NCBI GenBank assembly: GCA_038373865.1
Contig: JAXGGA010001134.1
Location: 62,001 to 126,000 of the forward strand
Origin: Uloborus plumipes
Taxonomy: Eukaryota; Arthropoda; Arachnida; Araneae; Uloboridae
Reading direction: 5' to 3'
Length of the DNA stretch: 64,000 nt
Part shown: in pieces, positions 32,726 through 44,600 of the stretch
Layout of the letters: each line of letters opens with the position of its first letter
Numbering within the stretch: position 1 is the stretch's first letter
Translations under genes and position numbers: made by a program
The notes under the pieces: generated by a model
Database searches by the model: none
Told to the model about the DNA's origin: nothing
What the model saw: only the letters and a program-made list of their open reading frames with translations

Positions 32726-33490
32726 GCTAGAAATATTCCCGATCGGTCACTGGCAAAATAACTAGTCACAGTTGGTTACATTTCATTGCCGAGTGATTAC
32801 ATTATCAAGACACCAGATGAAAAATGATGACCAACGATGTTATGCTCTAATGCAACTTTTCGGGTTCTTTATTGCGCATTATAATTAATTTTTCAGTAGG
32901 GTAGTAGGTTGCGTTTAATTCGACGGGGATGTTTAAAGTCAATTATGACCTTGTAAATGGTGTTGCTCTTGCTGTTGTATTTACTGTAGTTCATGAATAA
33001 TGGTTAAAATACTAAAAAAAGCTTTTCTTTCTTCGGGTGGTCATTTTTCCCGACACTCTCCCCCATTACGCCCATTCATAAGAATATTTATGTAGAGTAT
33101 ACTTCACTAGTAAAGAGTAGTAGTTTATAATTAATAAATGCAATTTTTAAAAGTTGGGAGAAATTTTACAGTTCTGCGTCAGGTTTTTTTGTGAGGTTAA
33201 ATTGAAAAACAAAGTGTACCAATCCAGTGAATGACCCCCCCCCCCCAACCAGAGGACACACGTAGCATTTTGTATCCTTTTTTAAATTTTTTTAGAAAGG
33301 CATAAAAGGAAAGACTACAGCCAATTCATCCTAGAAAAAACTTCTAAAAAATGTTATCTTTTTAATTACAAACTGTTTATTGAGGGAGGGGGAAGGGGTT
33401 CACTCACTGATTAGTTTACTTCATAATGTGCAAGTTAGTATTTTGCTGTTTTTGTAAACATAACAAAATACACACCCTTTGTCCCACTTC
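32726..33490. other. No gene recognised
   Basis: Contains a C12 run (33235-33246) and A/T-rich filler. No supported feature. Confidence 0.45.
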
Positions 33491-33495
33491 CTCAG

Positions 33496-33731
33496 AAAAA
33501 AATGAGACGACGGATTGGCCTATCACACAACACATTCTTGATGCAATTCAATACGCAATACACGTCATTTACATCAAGCATCAGATTTCGCCAATTGAAG
33601 CAAAAACGAAGACGCAGCTAAAATTGTCCAACACATTCCAAACCTTATCTCCGAGGAAGAAGAACAAAAGCAACTTCGTCGGCATTATTCTTCGAGTAAG
33701 CGTGATGAAGAGGAAGAAGAAAAATTTATGA
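33496..33731 (+). pseudogene. Coding remnant or exon pair, frame-shifted
   Basis: After an acceptor-like CCCACTTCCTCAG, one plus frame is open for ~78 codons (NETTDWPITQHILDAIQYA..) to a TGA at 33729-33731. From ~33599 a second frame becomes the more protein-like one (NEDAAKIVQHIPNLISEEEE, then QKQLRRHYSS) and meets a good donor, TTCGA|GTAAGC (GT at 33696-33697). The two frames read as consecutive parts of one protein separated by a frameshift, which suggests a decayed gene or transposon fragment. An exon with a hidden intron is less likely. Family not recognised. Confidence 0.35.
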
Positions 33732-34489
33732 GATTATTCATATGCATGTTTCCTGTCTTGCATGAATGCTTGACATAATATGGTCATTGAATAGGAAAGA
33801 AAGTAAACAAAAAAAAGTTATGGGACAAGATCTAGGGTTAAAAAGGTATCAGTATTTGATGTGCCTTAGCTGCAATGCTAACAGCCAGGGCTACGAATTC
33901 AAGGAAAGGGGCATCCGGAAAGGGGGGCCACGGCGACCAACAAAAATATCCTTATTCGGATAATTTTGCCTGGCGATTCGGAAAATTTGATAACGTAATT
34001 GTAATATCGCAATTTTCAAATAACCGAATGATGTATATTTTCAGGTGTACGCATGTTTGCCCCCCCCCCCCTACCCGTATTTTATCAGTCGCGAAATTTT
34101 TCAGTTCGGTTAGACCGACCAGTGAATTAACACTTAAGCGCAATTTCATTTTCAAAAACACTTCCCACAGTACAAATGTTTTGGATAATATATGCCATAC
34201 TGTTCACAAATTTGAGAGAACTTTTATGGCTCTGTATCGGGTATTTTGGAGGATTGGAATGAAATAAACTGCCCAGACTCAGTGAATAAACATCCGAACT
34301 AGTGGACAAACACAGCATTTTTTAGCAGTTTTCTTTCTAGAAATGGAGGAGATGACTACTGCTAATTCAACGCAGAATTTTTTTTTTAAACCTTATTTTT
34401 TCATAAAAATTACGAGATGATCAATCACTGGTTGGTCTACCCTACATTCGGCAGATGGAGAAATTCAATCCTTCCAAAAATTCAAGTTC

Positions 34490-34680
34490 GGTGCGGTTCT
34501 GGAAGTAGAGTCGGAATGATTTTGGAACAAAGGAGTCGGAGTCAGTCATTTTCTTTCCTAGTCTGCATCTCTGCCAAGGCAGCGGGAGTCGTGGAGTCTG
34601 AATTGGACTGATTTTGGGACAAAGCAATCGGAGTCTAAAGGTCCCAAAACCGACCATGTTTCTTCCAACTCCGCACCCCT
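34490..34680. repeat. GGAGTC-rich dispersed repeat with internal duplication
   Basis: ATGATTTTGGAACAAAGGAG..TCGGAGTC (from 34516) recurs as CTGATTTTGGGACAAAGCAA..TCGGAGTC (from 34608) 92 bp later. The block ends CCAACTCCGCACCCCT. Sequences built of GGAGTCGGAGTC and ending in GCACCCCT are common middle-repetitive DNA in arthropods as I remember them. Open frames on both strands are products of the repeat. Confidence 0.5.
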
Positions 34681-35989
34681 ACTTACAGCAATAGTAAAGG
34701 ATATAAAGTAAATATATTGGGCAGAGAGTAGCGAGATTTAGAATTTCTTTACAACATACTAAATATTTTTCTACCGAAGGAAAAGAAGACGGCAAGGAAA
34801 GAAGAGAAGTGGGAAATTGACTTTTAACATTTAGAATGTGACATTTTCTACTGAAAAAAAAACAACAACTTTGAAATAAACAAAGCATTAAAGATCAATA
34901 ATTTAAAATTTTCAATTGAGATTCTTCCCCACGTTACTAAATTTTAAATCGAAAAACAATGCGAGAAAATGCGCATGACAAAATCTTTGAGGCGTATTTA
35001 AGATTTTTAATGCGTTAAAAACGTTCGTGGAGGCGCAAAAATAATTCTGCTCAAACAAAAACAAAAAAAGAAATAAAACTTAAAATATTAATAATAAATT
35101 AGAAAAAAAATGTAAATAAATTATATCCATATAAAGATATATAAAGCTTACTCGAAATAACAAATGTGAGCCACCACACTTTTTGAATCTTAAAAGGAAT
35201 ACATATTATAAAGAGTAGTGAACAAAGAAACGTTAATTTTGTTGTGTTTTTTTTTAGGTACGTTATGGGATTGTTGATACCTTGGGTGGCATTGCACACA
35301 TGCATTACACTTTTAAAGAATAATTGAATTAGGTCCTTAAACAAAACAAAGCAGATTAATCTCAAAGAAAGAAAAAACCTGAAAAAATATTTCATTTTGG
35401 CGGAACACGCGATGCGTTCCAAAACAATTAATATTTTCCAAAATAATGGGCGTCTAAATGTCATGCGCTCTTTGGCATCTACTTTCAAAATAAATATTTT
35501 TTCTGGAAAAAACATCTTGTTAAAAAAATTTTCAGCACCATCTCATTTTTAAACTCGCTTTTTCTTCCCAAAACACAATAAATTCTCTTGGAATAAAATA
35601 GAAATAATATTCAGCGAATACGTGTGTGTGTGGTTACTATGACAGAGCGATACCAAAACACTTGCCGAAAGCAAACATGTGTTGCGTTCGAAATGCAACA
35701 TATCATGCAAATTATGAGAAAAGAACATACAAAAACACAAGCGAAAACACAAAACAGAATTTTACTCACTGAATGAGCTGTTTTGAATCTCATAACTCCA
35801 AAATTCCATGATATACATACGGTATAATTCGCGACAGAGAAGCCACCATCACACACCTCAACTCGAAACGAAAGTAGGATCTGCGAGATGTTTGAGCTAA
35901 TTCTCTCAATAGAGGGTTGCAACGTCAGACACGGATACTTCGCCAAATCAGTTGATTGGCGATGTGGCTGTTCGGATTTTCCCCAGTTG
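34681..35989. other. No gene recognised; GC-richer patch near 35.8-36.0 kb
   Basis: Minus-strand frames around 35.6-35.95 kb are open for about 110 codons but lack an ATG and become hydrophobic, chance-like. A patch at 35.86-35.99 kb has higher GC and a donor-like GAG|GTGTGTG on the minus strand. This is not enough to call an exon. Confidence 0.4.
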
Positions 35990-36420
35990 TGTGTTTTTCT
36001 ATCCGTTGCTTTTACGTCATTTCCAGGCCTATTGAAAAAGATTAATTAAAACGGCTCAGATCGTCGCTATTTTTTTTTAATTTCGTCTAAGAAGGAATTA
36101 TTTGAAAAACGACTAAAAATTACTAACTTAGGTATTTTTTTTCTTAAAATATTGAAAGCATAAAAAAAAAATTCTCCATTTGTTACCATTTAAAAATATA
36201 GCACTAATACAATTAAGCACTAGACATTTTTTCTCTTCGTTTTGCCCTAACGTCTTTTCTATGCCCATTGTAAAGATAAATTCAAACGGCTTTTATATCG
36301 TTCGGAGCTGCGCTACTTCACTCTAATTTCGTTTTAGATGGCATCAATTGAATGATAACTAAAAATCACGAACTCAAGAAAGTTTTCTTAAAATATTAAG
36401 ATCAAAAATAATTTTCCGAA
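35990..36420. repeat. Old tandem duplication, ~235-bp period
   Basis: The order CCGTTGCTTTTACGTC .. CTATTGAAAAAGAT .. AAACGGCT .. ATCGT .. TAATTTCGT .. GACTAAAAATTACTAACT .. TTTCTTAAAATATTGA repeats as CGTTTTGCCCTAACGTC .. CATTGTAAAGAT .. AAACGGCT .. ATCGT .. TAATTTCGT .. AACTAAAAATCACGAACT .. TTTCTTAAAATATTAA. Divergence is considerable, so the event is old. The SINE at 36433 inserted at the end of the second copy. Confidence 0.7.
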
Positions 36421-36432
36421 TTAAATACTTTT

Positions 36433-36734
36433 GTTGTTGTTGTTACATGCCCCCGTTGGTCAGCAGAGCTAGACCAGGTCCATGAAGGATGGGGTAAGGA
36501 TACGGCTTCCGTTTTTAAGAGCACCATTTTAGGTGGAAGACCGATTTTATGCTCATCACACATGCCATAAGGACCCGTTCATAGGGTAGGCATTCATTCA
36601 TAACTCACTTTCACACACACAGAAAGGACAATGACATGAGAGAGAGAAAGTACGCCCATGCCCCAGCCGGGACTCGAACCCGGGGCCACCGCATCACGGT
36701 CAGACGTCGCTGACCACTAGACGAGGTGGCCGGC
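36433..36734 (-). mobile_element. Full-length tRNA-derived SINE, ~302 bp
   Basis: Read on the minus strand it starts GCCGGCCACCTCGTCTAGTG. It has an A-box-like TCGTCTAGTGG (36714-36724) and a B box GGTTCGAGTCC (36670-36680), followed by a ~220-bp unrelated body and an (AAC)n tail (36433-36442). A perfect 12-bp duplication, TTAAATACTTTT, flanks it (36421-36432 and 36735-36746). Pol III-type internal promoter and LINE-dependent mobility are established for SINEs. The intact duplication suggests a fairly young copy. The tRNA head is not a functional tRNA gene. Confidence 0.9.
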
Positions 36735-36746
36735 TTAAATACTTTT

Positions 36747-37081
36747 AAATACTTGTATTTAAGCTGTTAGAAGAGCAAACAAATAGGTGTTTAAAACTTT
36801 CTACTTAAATGTATGAGGTATTTATTTTGCAAGTGGAGCTAGTTCTTTGTTTTATTTTTTTTTTCATTGCGAGATATTAAAAAGTCTGCGTTTTCATTAT
36901 TCTAAAAATACTATTGGGAGTTAAAAGTTCCGTCCCCAAAATATCAGGATATTTATTTACTTATTTATTTACTTTTAGACCTAAAATTGCTTGCAAATAA
37001 AAAGATTACAAAAGTTATATGTATCATAAACTAGCTGCTTCAAAACTGGACGTGTCCTACTGTCAAAATAAACATCATATA
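36747..37081. other. No gene recognised
   Basis: Short AT-rich gap between the SINE and dispersed repeat D, with a TTTA run near 36951-36977. Confidence 0.5.
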
Positions 37082-37339
37082 TAAAGCAGTGAGTTACCGC
37101 CCCTAAGCAAGGGCTAAGGCAGGACCTTAAAATTTACGAGTTGTACAGTTCCCATGTGCGTTCGCTCGCTGGTATTCTAATTTCACATTAGCTACCAGTT
37201 TTTTTCGGCTCTCTTTGCTCTATAAGAAGATTTTTGCCTCCAACTCGTTGCCTACTTTCGTATTCCATGCTGATGAGGGCATAATAAGCCTAAAACTGCA
37301 GTCCAAGGATCGAAATGAACGAGTTGGCGGTGTTTTGCA
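37082..37339 (+). repeat. Dispersed repeat D, longer copy
   Basis: Ends TAAAGCAGTGAGTTACCGCC and CGAGTTGGCGGTGTTTTGC match the shortened copy at 14446-14517 in opposite orientation. The ~258-bp body includes CTAAGCAAGGGCTAAGG, which can fold back partially. No pol III boxes or target duplication seen. A non-autonomous element of unknown class. Confidence 0.65.
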
Positions 37340-38459
37340 AACAGCATATATATATTTCGTTTACAATTGAAAAGATGAAGCTCGACATTTAAGGGGAAAA
37401 AAAGGGGGAGGGACGTTCAATTTCTCTCATGGTTTTGAAAAATTAATTTATTTGCACGTAAGTGAGCATGTTTTCGTTGTTTTTCGATAAAACTAGCACT
37501 GAGTATTCAACCCTTTGCTCGCCCCTTCTCCTTTCACTGCGGAAATTACAAACGACGGGCCTGGAAATTGTTAACAATTGATAACTCAATACGTCATTGC
37601 GTAGGAGTAATATTGTAATCCAACAAAGTAGCTTGAATTTATCCCATATTTGAGTTTAAGGCTTTTCAGTTAAAATTTCTATATAATCACAAATTTCTGA
37701 AAATTCGGTGACCATTAGCAATACCGTTGTTTTGATAGAAAACACACATCCACCCAAGATAATTAAAATTTTAAGCAAGGAAGACCCGACTATCAAGTGT
37801 TAAATGGACCACAACCACAGTTAAACTTATTATGATATTAGAATATCAGTAAAATGTATACTATAAACTGTAATTAATGCTGGAAAAAATTATAAAGACA
37901 TTTTAGCACGGAGGAGTAATACAATTTAGGAGCAAAAGAGATAGTTTCGGTAACCGAGGATATTAAAATGGGGTAGGATGAGGAACTTTGAAAGGCAGAA
38001 TATGGGAAACTCTACAATAAACAGGATTTTGGAAATTTGTGTGAGAAAATAAAGGCTATAATCTCGGGAAAAAACGGTAGCACTCCGCTTCGGACTGACG
38101 TCATAACTTCTTTAAACCGTCTCCTGCGCATTTCTGTACGTGGCGATTTGTGGCAAGAGTTATGATGTCAATTCGTTAGCGAAAAACTACCTATTACTTT
38201 CCGGAAACAGAATCCGTATAATACTCTTTCCTGTGGATTTTTCTGGCGACTCTTGGATAGGAAAAATCTTACGGGTTCGCGTCATCGTCTTAGTAATGTT
38301 AACAGCATATCCCAACTGTATGGTGCGCGTATTTGACGCATTTCGCATGGGTAAAATCTTTCGAGTTAGCTTTAGTAGAAGCATATTTGGAGCTATACGA
38401 CTGACGTATTGTGCAACAATTTTGATGTGTGTATAATACGGCTTTGGTTAGTTGAGCTG
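37340..38459. other. No confident gene; GC-richer open stretch 38.14-38.44 kb
   Basis: A plus frame is open for 98 codons at 38140-38436, starting from a non-ATG codon, and the minus strand is also open for 60-65 codons there. The block lies right up to the MITE at 38460. GGAAAAATCTTACGGGTTCG and GGGTAAAATCTTTCGAGTTA within it look like diverged copies of one another. More like repeat DNA than a gene. Confidence 0.35.
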
Positions 38460-38737
38460 CACTGTTAAAACTACAGGTTGCACAAGGCACCTTTAAGGGT
38501 AAAATGTTGTAGCACCAGCGGAACCCCCTGAACGTGCCATTTGACTCCTTGTGGCACCCTTGAAGGGATCATTTGGCTCCTTAGGGTGCCATGGGTCACC
38601 CATGGGGTACCATAAGACACACATAGGGTGCCACATGGAGCCAAAGGGCACCTTCAAGGGTGGCATAGGAAAACACCGCTGGTGCTACAACGTTTAACCC
38701 TTAAAGATGCCATGTGCAACCTGTAGTTTTGACGGTG
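38460..38737. mobile_element. 278-bp foldback MITE with ~60-bp inverted arms
   Basis: Starts CACTGTTAAAACTACAGGTT and ends with the reverse complement CACCGTCAAAACTACAGGTT. Pairing continues through 'GCACA.GGCA.CTTTAAGGGT' and 'GTAGCACCAGCGG' for ~60 bp. The centre is also self-complementary (GGTGCC/GGCACC units). It is unusually GC-rich for the window. No clear target duplication, and non-coding. The CACTG end resembles the P-family terminus, but the interior is unrelated. Confidence 0.85.
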
Positions 38738-39543
38738 TAGGATCTTGACACTGTTTACCTAGTCTGCCACCATAGGAAAGGAAGCCCTATCTCCAAGAGA
38801 AAGAATGTTGGAAAAAACTGGAAGACGTGTAAGTTTTTATCCTTCGTAAATGCTATTATATTTTTAAAAATGTTTTAGCTCATAAATAGAACAGTACAAG
38901 CACAAAATTTCTTTGATAATTACATCTTTGAACGAACAACAAAAAAATCTATAAAAATAAATTACAGCAAAATTTGGAGTTTGAGCCTTTTAAATTATGA
39001 AGACTAGTTATCGGGTGATAGGGACGACAATTGGTGGTTGAATCCGGTTACTTTTGTAGTAATTTTACAAAAGTTTTCCAACTCAAATCTGCACAAATAG
39101 TGCGTCCCCATTTTTCACTAAAACTCCCCATAAAGACGTTACTATTGTTAAGGTCACACCTCAACTAACTAGAGCCGCGCTATACCTCTACAAGTAAAGT
39201 TAAATCGACTTTGAGGATCAAGTAGTAGCAAGAAACTTAATGTCATATTTTTTCTCAAAATTTCAAACCCTCGAGCATCCATCAGGCTCCCGATTAACCG
39301 AAGTGATAGGGACTGAACCTCCATCGGGCAAACCGAAAATTCCGGGTATACGACAGCACTTAAAAAGTGTTGTCTTAAGACTACAGAAACTTAAATTCTA
39401 TTATTTTTTTAATACTCTAGTTATTTTTTAACTATGTCCTAATTCTTTAATTTCTATTTGTTTTACTTTTGTGTAAAAAAGATTTCTTTAATAAATATCA
39501 GTCAAAAAATGTATTTCGACTAAATTATAACCTATAACCTATA
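38738..39543. other. No gene recognised
   Basis: AT-rich, without supported features. Confidence 0.45.
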
Positions 39544-39806
39544 CTGTCGTGCTAAGCACAAAAGTCGTATCTGCACTTTTTAAAAAAACTGAGTTACTGG
39601 CACCAAGTGGTTCTATGTGATGTGTTTACCTAAATATGTACCTAATTAGGTAATTTACTTAATAATGTTTCATGGCTGCTTGAGAACTGGAAGTATTTTT
39701 TTAAAAAATACCTGATGAATCAAATACATGGGAACGCAAAACTTAAAATAGTAATGTCTCAGTTTGAGGTCGCCTGCAGATACCATTTTTGTGCTTAGCA
39801 CGGCAG
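39544..39806. mobile_element. 263-bp MITE, CTGYCGTGCTAAGC ends
   Basis: Left end CTGTCGTGCTAAGCACAAAA..TCGTATCTGCA and right end (reverse complement) CTGCCGTGCTAAGCACAAAA..TGGTATCTGCA form a ~33-bp inverted repeat with about four differences. TATA borders both sides, consistent with a TA target duplication. The interior is AT-rich and non-coding. Confidence 0.85.
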
Positions 39807-41249
39807 TATACGTGTTATTGATAACAGTTAACTTCCTTTTACGTTTTTAAAATCAAAACTAAATCTATAGTTAAAAATACTTATCTAAAAAAAAAAAAAA
39901 CGTTACTTTTAGGTTCTATCGGTTTCGAATTTGTTACCAATTTTAACTTAAACACTAGAATTATTTAGCACTCCAAAATATTAACTGATGGTTTCGAAAA
40001 GAGACAAAAGTGATAAAAATGCAAGAAAAGTTATACGTTTGTAGTAAAAATGACTACACCTCCGGGACCAAAAAAATTATCTTTTGTTCTTACAGTCCTC
40101 ACCCTCAAATAAATAAGTAAAATTTAAGGAAACCGACATAGTGTCGACATGGAAATTTTTCTATTTCATAAAAAAGGTACTCTGTAGAATTTCGAATTGA
40201 TATTGAGATTCTTTTAATCGACACAATGTCAAAATTTAAAGAATTTCGGTAATACAGTACACGGGTTGTACTGGATACCTTTTTTATACGCGAAAAAATT
40301 TTGCGCTTGAGCAAGCTTTGGGAGCCGTAAAGCTTTTTAATTGTTCATATACATAGTTCTATTTGAACAAAAATCGCACCCCTGAATTCTAGTTTAAAAG
40401 AAAAAAAACTTCAGAACACAAGAAAGTTTAGCTAAAACTTGAGAGATAGAAATGATTCATGCAGATACTATCTCAAGCAAATAGTATGTGAGTACATTAA
40501 TCCCATAGAGAAAATAATTGCCACAACAAAAGATCGAATTAATGCCAAATGTGATCAGGTGTAATCGTATTATTAAAACGTTCAGTTATTTCCACATTTG
40601 TTATTAGAGTGTTAATAGTTAATACCGAGGAAAATATCTCACTAGATTCTGTTTAAACTTCAAGCTAATTTTGACGATTTTCCAGAAAACTTTTCAACCC
40701 TTTTAATAATTACAGACACACACGAACTCGTCACATAAGGCAAAGTAAATCTCTTAAAATATTTGGGCTGTAACGCATAAACTCCTGGAATTGAAATGTC
40801 TCGTTTCTTAGCTAAAGATCGAAATTGAGGGAAGCTGAGTTACAATACAGCGGAACTTTTTTTCTTTGCTGAATTCCCAAATGTTTCTAATCTTATTTTT
40901 CTAAGCAATACGCGAAAATTACGTTTAAAATACAATTTCTGCCTGAAAGTTACAGCTCGGATTAGTTTAAGTCGAGGAAGAAAATGTCAAACTCCATCGT
41001 CAAAACATGTGGGGAGAAATATTTTTTCCTGGCAAAGATAAATTCAACAGTAGAAAAAAGCACAGACGCATTCAGATTCACGAAAGAAAATGTCAAAACT
41101 TCTCATAAAAGATGTAATAAAAATAATTTCCGAGGTCGAGACAAATATTTCAAAGGGATTGCATTTATTGATACAGCTGTCAGATGTGATAGGCGGTGTC
41201 TGATTTTTAAGTTGGCTACATTAAATAAAGAAACCAGTTTTTCATGGTA
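39807..41249. other. No gene recognised
   Basis: A 105-codon plus frame near 40984-41301 begins with ATG (MSNSIVKTCGEK) but is Lys/Asn/Ser-rich and runs into the MITE at 41250. I do not support it as a gene. Confidence 0.4.
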
Positions 41250-41649
41250 CAGTCGTACCCGCTTATTGAAATATCTGTCAAAAGAATATCTCGCGAAATG
41301 AAATAAAATTTGCGTAGTAATTTGTCATTTTGACATCGGATGCATTCGAGCCAGCTTATTAAAATGACGGTAAAAAAAAATATCCCGCTAAATGAAATAA
41401 ATTTTCAATGTATCAATCCGTTGTAATTTGTCATTTTGATCTTACTTTACCATGAGATCGTTATTCTATACAGAAATTTCCTCACAATTATTTAGCTGCG
41501 TTCAAAGAGTGCGAGTCCCATCCTTTGTATGCATCAGACAAACGTTTTCGCGCTCTCCTGAAAAATAGCAAAATGGACTTACAATTAGTCTAGCTCTGAA
41601 GTACAGAATTGGCAATTTCATTAAGCGGGATCGACGAAATTTGGGACTG
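41250..41649. mobile_element. ~400-bp pogo/Tigger-like MITE with internal duplication
   Basis: Left end CAGTCGTACCCGCTTATTGA and right end (reverse complement CAGTC..GATCCCGCTTAATGAAA) are related, the right one with a ~9-bp insertion. TA precedes the left end. Inside, GAATATCTCGCGAAATGAAA..TAATTTGTCATTTTGA is repeated ~100 bp later as AATATCCCGCTAAATGAAAT..TAATTTGTCATTTTGA. 'CAGT.G.RCCCGCTTAT' ends are typical of Tigger-type elements. Confidence 0.65.
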
Positions 41650-44600
41650 TTGATTGTGTGAAGAGAGGAGGGAAAAATAATAGTTACCGAATCAATTTTG
41701 AAGTTTCATTTACATAGTCTAAGAGAAAAAAACATTTATTAAAGTGGGCTACATGCTTTTTCTATTTTAATTTTATGTTCTCTTTAAATCGAAACTGAAC
41801 ACTTTTGTCTTCTTTTTTTCTTCTTAATGTCTGAAATTTTGAGTTCTTTCGTAACTTTCATGCGGGAAAAAAATTGACAGACAGAAATAATAATTTTCCA
41901 GTTCTGTATAAAGAAAAAGTTGACATAGCGGTTCATAAGATATTATGGTCATTGTTTATTAATCAACTAATTAACTTCAGTAGTAAAGACTACTCCTTTA
42001 ACTCTAGATACTTAAACTAATTTATTAGATTATGTATTACTAGTTTGTACAGTATTAACTATTTTATTTAACATAATGCAGTTGATACAGTACAAATTGG
42101 AACATACATTACAGCTTCAACCCTTTGAGACACGAAACATAAAATTACTGAGTTGAGACAAGCATAAAGCAGGTTAATTTTGTTGAAGCCACTCCGTCAC
42201 TCAGTTGAACTCAACTAGGTGGATGACAAATAAGCCACTATGCCTAGTTAAACCACATTAATTCAAATGTACTACGCATGTAAAAATTATTCTTTCTGTG
42301 AAAGTAGATTTTATTCTCAGCATAAATGCTTTCATCGTTTGGTTTAAAAAAAAAAAAAAAAGTTGAAAATGTAAAGATTAGAAAAAAGAAATGATTTCCC
42401 AACTCGAAATAAAAATTCTCTTCGAAGAAAAAAATCTCTCGCATTGTAGAGCAAAAACGAAAGTACATTCCTTACTACGAAAGGAATCATCTTTTGTTGG
42501 CGATTATATGCCAAATATGAACTTGCATTCGAGGTGGAAAACACAACCGCATCTAACACTCGTGCTGCCATCTAGTAGTGACATACAGAAAGTTTTCATT
42601 CAACAAAACTTTTTTTTTTTCTAGATCAGTATGTCAGAATTATATTGTTCTAAATTAACTAATTTTCTTGTGCCTTACGTAGAGTTGTTCCAGTCCTGAA
42701 AACAAGGAACAAAAATCTCAAAACTTAGTATTTAATAGTTTGACAATAAGAAAAAAAAAAGTTATCTAATTCAGTGCTTACAAACTTTTAGAAGCCCAAA
42801 ACTTCAGTTAAAAGTCTAGATTAATAAAAAATAGATAGCTCATCTGGAAAATTTTATACAATATGAATTTTACATTATTTGAAAGATTTTTATTATTTAA
42901 TCAAAAGATATATTAAAATAAAAAATTAAGTAAACAAAAGTTTTTTTTTTTCATTCATTAAAAGTATATAAAAATATATTGAAATACGACAGCAAACATG
43001 ATAAATTTGTTTAAATTTTCAAAACAAGTAAACATTTCCATCAAAAAAAAAAAAAAAAAAACACTTCCCAATCACATCTATCTCTTTTCAACAGACATTG
43101 TATTGGAATGCAAAGCAGTTTTAAGTTAGAACTTCGGAACTAAACTTTGTTTTGTCAAACTAATGGAAAGATGTCCCAATATTTATATAATGTTCCGTAT
43201 CCCACATAAAAACACCGACTTTGATAATTCAAGCAGTATGATAATTTAATTTCACTGTACATCGAAGTATTATTTTTTTGCTACTTTTCTCATTAACACA
43301 CTGTAAATGTGTACACAAAACAGAAGTAGTATATCAATAATATCAGTTAGAGGAACTGTTAATATATTTTCATTAAATCGGTAAGTAAATAGGAACATAA
43401 AACAACTTTTTGATTAAATCTCATGTAATATATAAAAAAAGAATTAAAAGGTCAATTTTCGTCATAAAAATGTGATTTTACAATCTACAAAAATCATATC
43501 TTACTCAAAGTTAGTGGCTGATTAATGATTTGATTAAGGTAACTATTTTTTTAGTTTCTGAGATGTTTTGAACAAAGAAAGCTACCGGCTAAATTAGCTA
43601 ATAGTCAAACTTGTATGCATATCTCAGTTAAAAAGAAAAAAAAAAGCATGGATATATCTTTAAATAGTTAGGTTTTTAGGTTTTACTCAAAAAATGTAGC
43701 TATTAAATATATTTTAATTTGAAAAAAAAAAAAATCCTTTTTTATTTACGTTTTCATTCCAGACCCCTCCAAAATAAAAGCTTTTAGTTTCCTACTAGTC
43801 CAAAATTGTTGGGAATTTTACATTTATAATCCCAAATAATAATTTTGCATCGAATTACTGTTAGTTTTAATTTTAATGGCACTTCACAAATACTATTAGC
43901 GTTTGTGTTCTTATTTCTTCGGAGTTACTTTCATTAATATTTATGTTACTGCGTTCATTGTCATTAATATTGATTTTATTCAAAACGCAATAAACCAAAA
44001 CCATAAAAAAAATCACTTTGTTAAGATGAGAAATTTAAAAAAAAATCATAGTTGCTAAAAAAATTACTTGAAATTCAGGTAAATACTATTTGGTGTAAAA
44101 AGTAATTTTTTCTTTCAATTTAAAAGTAAACTAAGTGAAAATGGAAGAAGCAACAACATTGATAAGAGATTAAATTTAAGCAGGTCAAAAAATTAACAAA
44201 GAAAATAAAAAGCAACAGAAATGATTTTAACTAACCGAGTTTAAAACATTCAAAAGGAATAAACAAATAATTTATTTCAGGAAATGCCATACATTTGCAT
44301 TGAATAAGTAAACGGGGTGGAATCGCCTTTTATTGATTCAGTAACGCAGGAAAAGTGAACAACAGTGTCTTACACTTTATGCTTCGCTCTCAACGTGATT
44401 GATAACAAAGATTAGGATAAACGTGATCGATGCCATTAAGTGCTTTCTCGCAGCCACGTGTATTTATGTTTTAATAAAATATTACATTATTGTATTTTTG
44501 CTGAGAATTGATTTATCTGACTAATTTGTGATTTTTAAATGGCAAGGGCCGATAATTATTTTCAAATGCAGACAAGACAAATATGAATAAGTGAAGTACA

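Noticed and set aside
34442..34657. Overlapping 64- and 71-codon frames at 34.4-34.7 kb
   Set aside because: They are generated by the GGAGTC-rich dispersed repeat on both strands.
35099..35515. 138-codon minus frame, Phe/Ile-rich
   Set aside because: Low-complexity hydrophobic translation of AT-rich DNA; no ATG-led domain, motif or splice support.
36662..36734. tRNA gene on the minus strand
   Set aside because: Both pol III boxes are present, but the sequence continues as a SINE body with an (AAC)n tail and a target duplication. It is a SINE head.
40984..41301. 105-codon plus frame starting at an ATG
   Set aside because: Composition is chance-like, and its end lies inside the MITE that starts at 41250.
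42244..42624. Three overlapping ~75-codon frames
   Set aside because: They overlap on opposite strands around homopolymer runs, with random composition.
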